From the NCBI RefSeq assembly GCF_000067165.1, contig NC_010162.1, positions 11,272,501-11,336,500 on the forward strand: a stretch of DNA of 64,000 nt. The letters run 5' to 3'. The position numbers and the translations under genes are program-made. Positions 35,869 through 43,182 of the stretch are shown in pieces (the stretch's first letter is position 1; every line of letters starts with the position of its first letter). The notes below the pieces were generated by a model. The model saw only the letters and a list, made by a program, of their open reading frames with translations, had not been told where the DNA came from and ran no database searches. The DNA is from Sorangium cellulosum So ce56 (GTDB lineage: Bacteria; Myxococcota_A; Polyangia; Polyangiales; Polyangiaceae).

Positions 35869-37161
35869 TCAGTCGACGCGGACGCCCGCGGTGAAGTGAA
35901 AGCCCCATGTGTGGTCGAGCGGCGGGCCGAGCTCCTCGTCGAAGGGCAGCAGCAGGCCCGTCCGGAGGAACGCAAGGTTGCGCTCGATCGCGAGGAAAGG
36001 CTCGACGGCCAGGACATAGAGATTGCGGGCGACGGCGTGCCGGATGCTCACGTTGTCGAACGTGGGCAGCGCCATCCCTTGCACGCGCACGCCGCCGCCG
36101 ATCCCGTGACCGATCTGGAGCTCGACGGCGTGCTGGATCGCGACCTCGTACTCCTTGTTGCGAGCGAGCGGGATGTAGAGCACCGGCTCGATCTGGAAAC
36201 GCCCGATCATCAGTGAGCCGACGTGGGCCTCGGCGCCGAGGCGCGCGTGGATGGGGAGGATGCTCGGGAAGTACTCGTGGAGATCCCAGTACGCCCGGCT
36301 GGCGCTGACGGGCTCGTAGCTGGCGTGGTGGTGGGTCTTGCCCGAGAGCGTCGCCAGCCCGACGTCGCCGCCCACCGTGAGCCAGAACGTCCGGCCGACG
36401 CGGGCGACGTGATGGGCGCCGAGCGTCACGTTGCCGAGCACGGCGTCGGTGCGCTCGGCCATCGCGAGCCCGAACGGGAGTCGGACATCGAGGAACGTGT
36501 GCTGGGCGAACGGCATGCGGGCGAAGAGGGCGACCGCGAGCCCGGAGACCTCGCCGTCGCCGCCGGTGAACGAGGAGGTCTCCAGGCCGATCGCGCCACG
36601 CCGGCTCAGCGGGACGGCCCCCTCGTCGATGGTTCTGCCGCCCGACCCGCGCGCGGGCGGCGGCCCAAGCTCGGTGTCCGAGAGAGACAGCGCCCAGTGC
36701 GCCGGCGTGCTGCCCTTGCGGCCCGCCTCCACCCCGCCCGGCTTCCGGTCAGGCGGCGCCGAGTCCGGGGGCGGCCCGGCAGTTCCCGGCGCGGTGTGCG
36801 CCGCTTCCGGCGCGGCGTCTGGCTCAGGTGCGCCTGCTCCGGGCGCGCCGAGCGCCGGGGGCTGCGGCGGCCCGCCGGGCAACGGCGCCGCGGGCGGCTG
36901 CGGTGTGCCTGAGGCCGGGGGCTGCGGCGCGCCGGGCGCCGATGTCGCGGGCGACGGCGGTGTGCCCGGCGCCGGCGTCACGGGCGGCTGCGGCGTCGCT
37001 GGCGGCTGCGGCGTGCCCGGCGCCGGAGGCGGTCCCGCCGACGCGGAGGGCGCAGGGCCAGGCGCCGGGCGAGGCGCCGCGGGCTGCGCAGCGGACGACG
37101 CGACCGCGAGGGTCGCCGCCAGCCAGGAAAGCGAGGACAAGACCAGGATTCGACGTGGCAT
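35869..37161 (-). CDS. Exported Pro-rich protein with C-terminal beta-barrel-like domain
   Basis: ATG 37161 has AAGGAGA at good spacing. The 430-residue protein has a signal peptide (SSAAQ), a roughly 110-residue Pro/Ala/Gly linker in PQPPATPQPP-type repeats, and a C-terminal domain (about 170-430) of alternating amphipathic beta-strands with aromatic ends (AIGLETSSFTGGDGEVSGLA, RFQIEPVLYIPLAR, WGFHFTAGVRVD). Ending in a beta-strand suggests an outer-membrane barrel. The function is unknown. It is a single gene, convergent with the small receiver-like gene. Confidence 0.75.
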   Translation of the reverse strand: MPRRILVLSSLSWLAATLAVASSAAQPAAPRPAPGPAPSASAGPPPAPGTPQPPATPQPPVTPAPGTPPSPATSAPGAPQPPASGTPQPPAAPLPGGPPQPPALGAPGAGAPEPDAAPEAAHTAPGTAGPPPDSAPPDRKPGGVEAGRKGSTPAHWALSLSDTELGPPPARGSGGRTIDEGAVPLSRRGAIGLETSSFTGGDGEVSGLAVALFARMPFAQHTFLDVRLPFGLAMAERTDAVLGNVTLGAHHVARVGRTFWLTVGGDVGLATLSGKTHHHASYEPVSASRAYWDLHEYFPSILPIHARLGAEAHVGSLMIGRFQIEPVLYIPLARNKEYEVAIQHAVELQIGHGIGGGVRVQGMALPTFDNVSIRHAVARNLYVLAVEPFLAIERNLAFLRTGLLLPFDEELGPPLDHTWGFHFTAGVRVD

Positions 37162-37379
37162 CGTGTCTCCTTGGAGCGCGCATCCTATCGTCTCGGCGGG
37201 CGCGCGCGGTCTGCTCCGGCGAGCGCTGGACGCGCCTCCGGTGGCGCCACCGCCGCCCCGCAGCGCCAGCGCCATCCGTCGCAGCGACACGGGCACGGGG
37301 CGACCCGGAGGCAGAGCCGAGCGCCGCGCGGCGCCCGGCCGCGGAGCGGCGGCGCGGGGCCGGGCCCTGCCGCGCGCCG
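37162..37379. other. GC-rich intergenic region
   Basis: The last 35 bases before the aminotransferase stop (37346-37379) can fold into a GC-only stem (GCGGCGGCGCGG against CCGCGCGCCGC), a possible terminator for that gene. No gene is seen. Confidence 0.35.
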
Positions 37380-38576
37380 CTACAGCAGCGCGGCGAGGGC
37401 GGCCGCGAGCCGCTCGTAGTGCGGCCTGTCGTTGTAGATCTGGGCCGAGATCCGGAGGTGCCGCCGGGGCGACGCGGGCCAGGCGAACACCGGCACCTCG
37501 ATCCCCCACCGCTCGAGCAGCGCGTCCTGGAGCGGATCGAGGCACAGCCGGGACGACGGCGCGTCGGGGAGCGGCACCGTCGCGAGCGCGCCGATCATCG
37601 CGTCGGGGCTCGGCGGCATGCAGCCGAGCGCCTCGCACAGGAGATCGCGCGCGGCGAGCGCCGTCGCCCGGTTGTGCGCCTGGAGCGCGGGCCAGCCGCC
37701 GGGCACGAGCGCGGCCATGGCGCGGAGCGCGTCCGCGACGCAGAGCGCCGCGCTGGGGTCGGCCGTGCCGGTCCAGTCGAACTCGAGCAGGAAGCGCGAC
37801 CTGTCGGTGCGCGGCGAGTTGGCGCCGTGGCTGATGGAGAGAGGGCGGACCGCGCCCTGCTTGTCCCGCCGCACGTGGAGGAACGCCGCGCCCTTCGGCG
37901 AACAGATCCATTTGTGGCAATTGCCGGTGTAATAGGCCGCCCCGAGGGCGCGGAGATCGAGCGGCACCATGCCGGGCGCGTGCGCGCCGTCGACCAGCAC
38001 GTCGACGCCGCGCTCCGCGAGCGCGGCGATCAGCGAGGCGACCGGGAACACGAGCCCAGTCGGGCTCGTCACGTGATCGACGAGGACGAGCCGCGTCCGC
38101 GGCCCCACGCGCGCGAGCACCGCGTCGACCACCTGCTCGGGCGCCTCGATGGGGAACGGCACCGGCGCGACCACGACGCGCGCGCCAGCGCGGGCCGCGA
38201 CCGCCTCGGCCGCGTTGTTGCAGGCGTTGTACCCGTGATCGGTGATGCAGAGCTCGTCGTCGGGTCGCAGCGAGAGCGACCGCAGCACCGTGTTGACCCC
38301 GACTGTCGCGTTGGGGACGAACACGAGGTCGTCGAGGTCAGCGCCGGCGAAGGAGGCGAGCGCGCCTCGGGCCGCGTCGAGCAGCGGCCCGAGCTCGCGA
38401 AGGAAGAACCGGACGGGCTCGCGCTCGAGCTGCTCGCGGTAGCGCTGCTGCGCATCGAGCACCGCGCGCGGGCAGGCGCCGTACGAGCCGTGGTTCAGGA
38501 AGGTGACGGCCGGGTCGAGCGACCAGAGCTCGCGCACCGCGGCGGCGCGCGACTCCGGGAAGGCGTTCGGGTTCAT
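37380..38576 (-). CDS. Class-V aminotransferase (isopenicillin-N epimerase-like)
   Basis: The 398-residue PLP enzyme of the NifS/CsdB fold opens FLNHGSYGACPRAVLDAQ, a hallmark of the isopenicillin-N epimerase-like branch. The internal aldimine Lys is K222 (NCHKWICSPKGAAFLH), with D196 and H199 in VDGAHAPG contacting PLP. The real reaction could be epimerisation, desulfuration or transamination; family members without a penicillin cluster usually have other roles, and no such cluster is present here. Start at ATG 38576. Upstream DNA contains tandem repeats and a possible promoter (TTGATC at 38718 and TACAAT at 38693, minus strand, 19-bp spacing). Confidence 0.88.
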   Translation of the reverse strand: MNPNAFPESRAAAVRELWSLDPAVTFLNHGSYGACPRAVLDAQQRYREQLEREPVRFFLRELGPLLDAARGALASFAGADLDDLVFVPNATVGVNTVLRSLSLRPDDELCITDHGYNACNNAAEAVAARAGARVVVAPVPFPIEAPEQVVDAVLARVGPRTRLVLVDHVTSPTGLVFPVASLIAALAERGVDVLVDGAHAPGMVPLDLRALGAAYYTGNCHKWICSPKGAAFLHVRRDKQGAVRPLSISHGANSPRTDRSRFLLEFDWTGTADPSAALCVADALRAMAALVPGGWPALQAHNRATALAARDLLCEALGCMPPSPDAMIGALATVPLPDAPSSRLCLDPLQDALLERWGIEVPVFAWPASPRRHLRISAQIYNDRPHYERLAAALAALL

Positions 38577-38762
38577 GGCGAGGAGCGGGCCCCGAGGAGG
38601 CGGCGTGCCGGAGGGCCCGGAACAATGTCGCGCGGGCTCCGACCCCTGTCGAGGGCCACGCGAGGAGCAGCTCCCAGTCCATGATGGATTGTATCGTCAA
38701 TGTTGAATCATGGATCAACCATGACCGGGTGCCGCCGGTCGTGCAGAGCCGGTCAACCCGTC

Positions 38763-38892
38763 CATGATGGACATCGCGTCCGGTCGTCCCATGACGGACA
38801 GCGCATCTGCCTCTCATGATGGACACCGCACCTGCCATCCCACGATGGACATCCCATCTTCAATCCCATGATGGACACCGCACCTGCCCACC
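38763..38892. repeat. Five degenerate ~26-bp tandem repeats
   Basis: Units start at 38763, 38790, 38815, 38841 and 38867 and carry CATGATGGACAYCGCACCTG with variation; spacing is 25-27 bp. They are not CRISPR repeats, being contiguous without spacers. Each contains a CATGATGG core that is also found once at 38679 outside the array. Confidence 0.8.
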
Positions 38893-38917
38893 CTGACGGC
38901 CCGTCATCGACGGGCAC

Positions 38918-39031
38918 GCATCAGCGGCGACACGCAGGCATCAGCAGCGGGCAGGCGTCAGCGGCGACATCAGCGGCGACAGGCAGGCATCAGCAACGGG
39001 CAGGCGCCAGAACGGGCAGGCGCCAGCGGCG
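38918..39031. repeat. Short CAGCGGCG/CAGCRRCGGGCAG repeat cluster
   Basis: About seven variants of GCATCAGCRGCGGGCAG occur in 114 bp (for example 38938-38954 and 38987-39003), some with ATCAGCGGCGACAGGCAG insertions. It directly follows the other repeat family and precedes the stop codon of the VWA gene. Confidence 0.7.
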
Positions 39032-39052
39032 CGCCTCGGCGGCGGCGCCGGA

Positions 39053-40576
39053 TCAGCGGCCCGACCAGACCGGGGAGGCGCTGTTCATCTCGAGCGCCTC
39101 CATGCGCCGCGCCGCGGGTGAGGGCGGGGCCGCCGCGGCCGCGCGCGCGGTCTTCCGCGCGCTCGCCACCGCCGAGGCCGCCTGGACGGCGCGCTCCTTC
39201 TCCTTGTCCGACCGGGCGCGCGCCGCCTGCTGCCGGAGCCGGTCCTCCGCCGCCGCGAGCTTCGCCTCGGCGGCGCCGAAGTTGCCCGCGCTCACCTCCT
39301 GGGCCGCGTCGAGCTGCATCATGCCCGCCTCCATCACCGCGGCGATCGTCTGGGTCTTCTCGTTCTGGTGCGCGGCGACGAGGGCCGGATCGCTCGTCAC
39401 ATCGTAGCGGGCGACCACCTCCTGCACGCGCGGGAGATTGCCGCTCTCGGCGTCGCGGAAGTGGAGCCGCACGCTCGCCAGCGGGTGGGAGCCGGCCGCC
39501 GGCGCGGTGACCCGCGCCCGCACGAGCATCTCGCGGTGCTGCCCGCCGAACATCGTGCCGAGCAGCACCCGGAGCGCGTCCCCGGAGCGCTCGGTGCGCT
39601 CGTTGGGGACGTCGAGCAGCTCCACGCCGGGCGCCGGGACGATCTCGACGAACGCGCCCGTCGCCGCCGTCGTCTGGAGCAGGGCGAGCTCGCGCTCGAG
39701 GACGGAGGACATCTCCCGCGCCTCGGTGAGGTGGTACAGCCGGCCGCTGGAGCCGACGGCGAGCGCGTTGAGCGTGCGCTCGTCGTAGTCGGCCCCCACC
39801 CCGATCGACGTGATCTGCACCCCGTGCGCGGCGCCGCGCTGGGCGAGCGCCCCGAGGATGTCGGGAGAGGAAGGCCCGATGTTCGCCTGGCCGTCCGAGA
39901 TGAGCACCACGCGCCGGACGGCGTGCGTCGACGGCGCGGCGAGCGCGTGCTGCTCCGCGAGCTTCAGGCCAGCGAAGAGGTTGGTGCTGCCGTCGGGGCC
40001 GAGCGCGGCGATGGCGCGCGCCACCGCGGGCCGCGTCGACCGGCCGAGCACCGTCGGCGCGACGCGCGCCTGCGCGGTGTCGGCGAACGACGCGACCGAG
40101 ACGAGGTCGCCGTCGGGGAGCCTGTCGACGAACGCCTGCGCCGCCGCGCGGGCGTTCTCCATCTTGGGGCCTTGCATCGAGCCGGAGGCGTCCACGAGCA
40201 GCACGACCGCCGCCGGCGCGCGCGGCTGTCCGCGGGCCGCGCGCGCCGCCGGGACATCGATCCACACGCCGAGCTGCGTCTCGCGCGTCCCCGGCAGCGC
40301 GAAGGCGCTCGCGCCCGCGGCGCCGATCCAGACGCCCTGGTTCCCCGCGGGCGCCGGCTCCGGCCGGGACGACGGCACGCCGGCCGCCGCCGCAGAGGGC
40401 TCGTCCGGCTCCGCCGGGGCCGCGGCCACGGCGACCGGCTTCGCCGCCTCCTCCCGCGCCGCCGCGCCCGGCGCGGCCGCCGCCGCCGCGGCGCTCGTGC
40501 CCGGAGGCGCCGCCGCGCTGGCCGCGCAGCCCAGAGCCGCCCATCCCATCAGCAATCCAGCGAGCATCGTCCGCAT
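39053..40576 (-). CDS. VWA-domain lipoprotein
   Basis: ATG 40576 is preceded by AAGGAGCTCCTCG and gives 507 residues. Lipobox WAALGC, a roughly 60-residue Ala/Pro-rich linker, then a von Willebrand A domain with the MIDAS motif DASGSM and downstream T/D residues (GSTNLFAGL, LISDGQANIG), and a C-terminal helical region ending EMNSASPVWSGR. VWA lipoproteins of this build resemble the YfbK family of unknown function; it may bind proteins in a metal-dependent way at the outer membrane. The gene is convergent with none and starts opposite the chalcone-isomerase-like gene. Confidence 0.85.
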   Translation of the reverse strand: MRTMLAGLLMGWAALGCAASAAAPPGTSAAAAAAAPGAAAREEAAKPVAVAAAPAEPDEPSAAAAGVPSSRPEPAPAGNQGVWIGAAGASAFALPGTRETQLGVWIDVPAARAARGQPRAPAAVVLLVDASGSMQGPKMENARAAAQAFVDRLPDGDLVSVASFADTAQARVAPTVLGRSTRPAVARAIAALGPDGSTNLFAGLKLAEQHALAAPSTHAVRRVVLISDGQANIGPSSPDILGALAQRGAAHGVQITSIGVGADYDERTLNALAVGSSGRLYHLTEAREMSSVLERELALLQTTAATGAFVEIVPAPGVELLDVPNERTERSGDALRVLLGTMFGGQHREMLVRARVTAPAAGSHPLASVRLHFRDAESGNLPRVQEVVARYDVTSDPALVAAHQNEKTQTIAAVMEAGMMQLDAAQEVSAGNFGAAEAKLAAAEDRLRQQAARARSDKEKERAVQAASAVASARKTARAAAAAPPSPAARRMEALEMNSASPVWSGR

Positions 40577-40971
40577 CGAGGAGCTCCTTCCGCCGCAAGC
40601 CATGGCGCGGCCCACGGGGGGACCCGCGTCCCTCCGCCGCGATCTCTCGGACCCCGCAGCGCGCGGCTTCTACGGACCGGGCCGAGAAAAGATCTCCGGG
40701 AGAGCCGGCGCCCGCATCACCGCCGCCGGCCCTCGCACCGGCGAAAGGCCGCCGCTCCGCGCCGGGAGCCCCCGACGAGCACACATCCATGGGTCGTCCC
40801 TGCCTGACTCCAGGGCCCATCTCGAGATCTCGCGAGATCCGCGACTCCCGACGTCCCTCTGTCGGTGGTTCAGGTCTTGCTCACTCACGACCGTCGACGG
40901 GCGATCGCCGGAGCGCGGCGCCCGGACACGATGCGCCGCACGGAGCGGCGATGCCGGAGGAGGTCGATCCG
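40577..40971. other. Divergent control region with a perfect palindrome
   Basis: The VWA and chalcone-isomerase-like genes diverge from here. GATCTCGCGAGATC at 40826-40839 is a perfect 14-bp palindrome overlapped by CTCGAG, a likely operator. No gene is seen, and I cannot place -35/-10 elements with confidence. Confidence 0.5.
40826..40839. promoter_or_regulatory. 14-bp palindrome, candidate operator
   Basis: GATCTCGCGAGATC is fully self-complementary and sits between two divergent genes, 133 bp from the chalcone-isomerase-like start. Confidence 0.5.
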
Positions 40972-41517
40972 ATGCAACTCGCGCGAAGCAAATCTCCAGC
41001 TCTCCTCGCCGCGTTCGCGGCGGTCTTCCTCGCTGTCGGGAGCCTCCTTGCTTTGCCGGGCTACACGCTCACCGGCACGGGCGTCCGCGTGAGGACCATC
41101 GGCGTGCTCAACATCGATGTCTATCGGATCAGCCATTACATGGATCAGCTCCCTGCCACGAGGTCCAAGGAAGCCGTCATCGACATGGACACGGGGAAGA
41201 AGTTCGTCTGGACGATGCTTCGCGACGTCGACCGCGCGAGCATCGTCAAGGCGCTGCGGGAGGCCTATGCGTTGAACCAGTACACGGACACGCCGAAGAT
41301 CGAGAGGTTCGTGGCGGCGTTCGAGGGAGACCTCAAGTCGGGAACGGAGGTCACCATCGCGTACGACCCGCGCGCGAAGGCGACCACCGTCACGGTCGCC
41401 GGCGGCGGGACGGCGACCGTGGCGGGCCTCGATTTCATGAAGGCCACCTGGCGGATCTGGCTGGGCAAGATCGATCAGCCCACGTTGAGCGACGAGCTCA
41501 TCGCCAGGCTCCGCTGA
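40972..41517 (+). CDS. Chalcone-isomerase-like domain protein
   Basis: ATG 40972 follows GGAGGAGG by eight bases; 181 residues. A signal peptide or anchor helix (ALLAAFAAVFLAVGSLLALPG) precedes a domain reading YTLTGTGVRVRTIGVLNIDVY and ending LGKIDQPTLSDELIARL. The mature part matches the bacterial chalcone_isomerase-like family: G-x-G-x-R arrangement, followed by the LxDVDRxxIVxALR helix. It has no known activity; bacterial members are probably periplasmic ligand binders (inference). Divergent from the VWA gene. Confidence 0.8.
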   Translation: MQLARSKSPALLAAFAAVFLAVGSLLALPGYTLTGTGVRVRTIGVLNIDVYRISHYMDQLPATRSKEAVIDMDTGKKFVWTMLRDVDRASIVKALREAYALNQYTDTPKIERFVAAFEGDLKSGTEVTIAYDPRAKATTVTVAGGGTATVAGLDFMKATWRIWLGKIDQPTLSDELIARLR

Positions 41518-41533
41518 GGCGGGCGAGCCGCTG

Positions 41534-41983
41534 TCAGTCCGACGGCTTGTCGCGCACCACGAGCACCGACCGGTTCGTGTGGTTCACGACCTTCGCCGCC
41601 GTCGTGCCGAGCACCTTGTCGATGCCCGAGTAGCCGTGCGACCCGATGACGATGAGATCCGCGTTCTCCTCGTCGGCCGTCCGGCAGATGACCTCCCAGG
41701 CGACGCCGACGTGGATCACGACCTTCGCGAGGAGCTCGGGCGGCACGTCGCGCGTGAGCTGCGAGAGCTCCTCGCGGTCGCTCCGCTCCAGGATCTCGGG
41801 GACGCGGGTGGGCGACTCGTTCAACGCTTCCGCGGGCAGGCTGTGGTGCAGCCCGATCGCGCGCACGAGCACGAGCTTGCCGCCGAGCTTCTGCGCGAGA
41901 TCGACGCCCTCCGCGAGGACGAGCGACGCCTTGGGGGAGCTGTCCAGTGCAACGAGGATGGTCCGGGGGTGCTTGAGACTCAT
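41534..41983 (-). CDS. Universal stress protein, single domain
   Basis: The 149-residue UspA-family protein starts TILVALDSSPKASLVLAEGV and ends with the ATP-loop GSHGYSGIDKVLGTTAAKVVNHTNRSVLVVR. The G-x2-G-x9-G(S/T) motif is GSHGYSGID...GTTAAKV, mostly conserved, so ATP binding is plausible. It is a small stress-linked protein, not obviously linked to the double-domain version at 24742. Start MSLKHPRTIL. It lies convergent with the chalcone-isomerase-like gene, and 149 bp from the end of the next gene. Confidence 0.92.
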   Translation of the reverse strand: MSLKHPRTILVALDSSPKASLVLAEGVDLAQKLGGKLVLVRAIGLHHSLPAEALNESPTRVPEILERSDREELSQLTRDVPPELLAKVVIHVGVAWEVICRTADEENADLIVIGSHGYSGIDKVLGTTAAKVVNHTNRSVLVVRDKPSD

Positions 41984-42132
41984 GGCGTCCGCCTTTCGTG
42001 CGGTGACGTTCCGCACCTTTTTAGCCGACCTGGCGCCGGACGCGCAGCGCATCGCTCGGCGGCGGCGCTCCACGCCTCCGCGCCGGCCCGGCCGCCCGCG
42101 CCGAGCGCCGCGGACGGTGCGTCCAGCGTGGA

Positions 42133-43161
42133 TCAGGCGCGGATCGTCACGCCATGGCCCCGGTCGTCCGTGAGGATCTCGAACGCCGCCCGCCGCGCCG
42201 TCGTCAGGGTCTCGATGCCGACCTCGCGGCCCAGGCTCTTCCGCCGCAGGGTGACGGTGCAGGCCCCGATCTTGGTGTTCAGGCAATGCTTCACGCCGCC
42301 AGGAGGGTTCCTGTAGGCCAGGCCCACGAAATCGCCGGCCGACGCGGAGATCTCCCCCTCGACGCTCAGCCGATCGGTCTCCGTCCGGAAGCGCCAGGTG
42401 AAGTAGTCGAACGAGGCATCGGCGCGGACCGACTGGACGAGCGAGCTGAGCGCGATCTCCTCGCCGCCGTGCCGGAGGACCAGCGGCGTCATGTTCGGCG
42501 TCCAGAACGGTCCGACCTTCAGTCGGGCCGTGGCGACCTCGAGGAAGCTGTCCGGGTGGCTGTCGAACCCGGCGACCTGCCCCCAGGCGTACAGGTCCGT
42601 GTGCTTCGTCCCCCAGTTGTGGTTCTGGCTGCCCACCCAGCCCGAGACGTCCACCGCGCGCCCGGCCACGCGGAGGAGGCCGCTGTAGACGGCCATCGGC
42701 GCGCCGACCAGCGCCTTCGCCTTCGGCAGCGGGGCGCCGTAGAGGGCCTCCGGGAGCAGCAGGAGGGGCTCCCCGCCGCCCTCGTAGGCGAGGTCCCACG
42801 TGATGGCGTCCTCCCCCTCGCCCGCCGCGCCGGTGAGCCTGCCGAGGCTCAGCCGGGCGCCGTCGATGGCGACCGACAGGCTGTCGCGGGCGAACGAGCA
42901 GCGCCCGGCGAACGGGACCTCGCGCTTGGCGACCGCGTGGCGCCCCGACTCGCCGTCGAAGTAGACCGCCCAGAGCTCACCCTCCGCAGCCTCGGGCCGC
43001 CCGGCCGGGCTGAACAGCGTGTACCGGATCCAGAAGGCGAGCGGCCGCGTCGGGTGGTTCGCGCGCTGGAAGAAGCTCTCGTAGAAGCCGCCCCGCTGCC
43101 CCGGCCGGTAACGCGCGTGGTTCGCCCGCTCCCGGATCGTCTTCACCTTCGCGACCACCAT
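42133..43161 (-). CDS. CrtC/AttH-like beta-barrel protein
   Basis: The 342-residue protein starts RERANHARYRPGQRGGFYES and contains GWVGSQNHNWGTKHTDLYAW. The QNHxWG signature and all-beta pattern resemble AttH/CrtC/tocopherol-cyclase-like double lipocalins, which act on lipids or carotenoids in other organisms. The assignment is by resemblance only. No signal peptide is evident, so it may be cytoplasmic. It lies 21 bp after the end of the hybrid kinase gene and reads the same way, so it could be in that transcript. Confidence 0.6.
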   Translation of the reverse strand: MVVAKVKTIRERANHARYRPGQRGGFYESFFQRANHPTRPLAFWIRYTLFSPAGRPEAAEGELWAVYFDGESGRHAVAKREVPFAGRCSFARDSLSVAIDGARLSLGRLTGAAGEGEDAITWDLAYEGGGEPLLLLPEALYGAPLPKAKALVGAPMAVYSGLLRVAGRAVDVSGWVGSQNHNWGTKHTDLYAWGQVAGFDSHPDSFLEVATARLKVGPFWTPNMTPLVLRHGGEEIALSSLVQSVRADASFDYFTWRFRTETDRLSVEGEISASAGDFVGLAYRNPPGGVKHCLNTKIGACTVTLRRKSLGREVGIETLTTARRAAFEILTDDRGHGVTIRA

Positions 43162-43182
43162 CGAGCCCCCCGCTCCTCCAGC

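Larger units (their letters stand above)
38577..39052. other. Repeat-filled intergenic region
   Basis: Apart from the two repeat families annotated separately (38763-38892 and 38918-39031) and a possible minus-strand promoter near 38690-38718, I see nothing coding. The open frame starting at 38868 is made of repeat translation only. Confidence 0.5.

Noticed and set aside
38763..39031. CRISPR array
   Set aside because: Units are contiguous or irregular, without spacers, and degenerate; no cas genes are present.
38868..39407. 179-residue frame starting in the repeats
   Set aside because: The first half only translates the repeats and the second half is antisense to the VWA gene.
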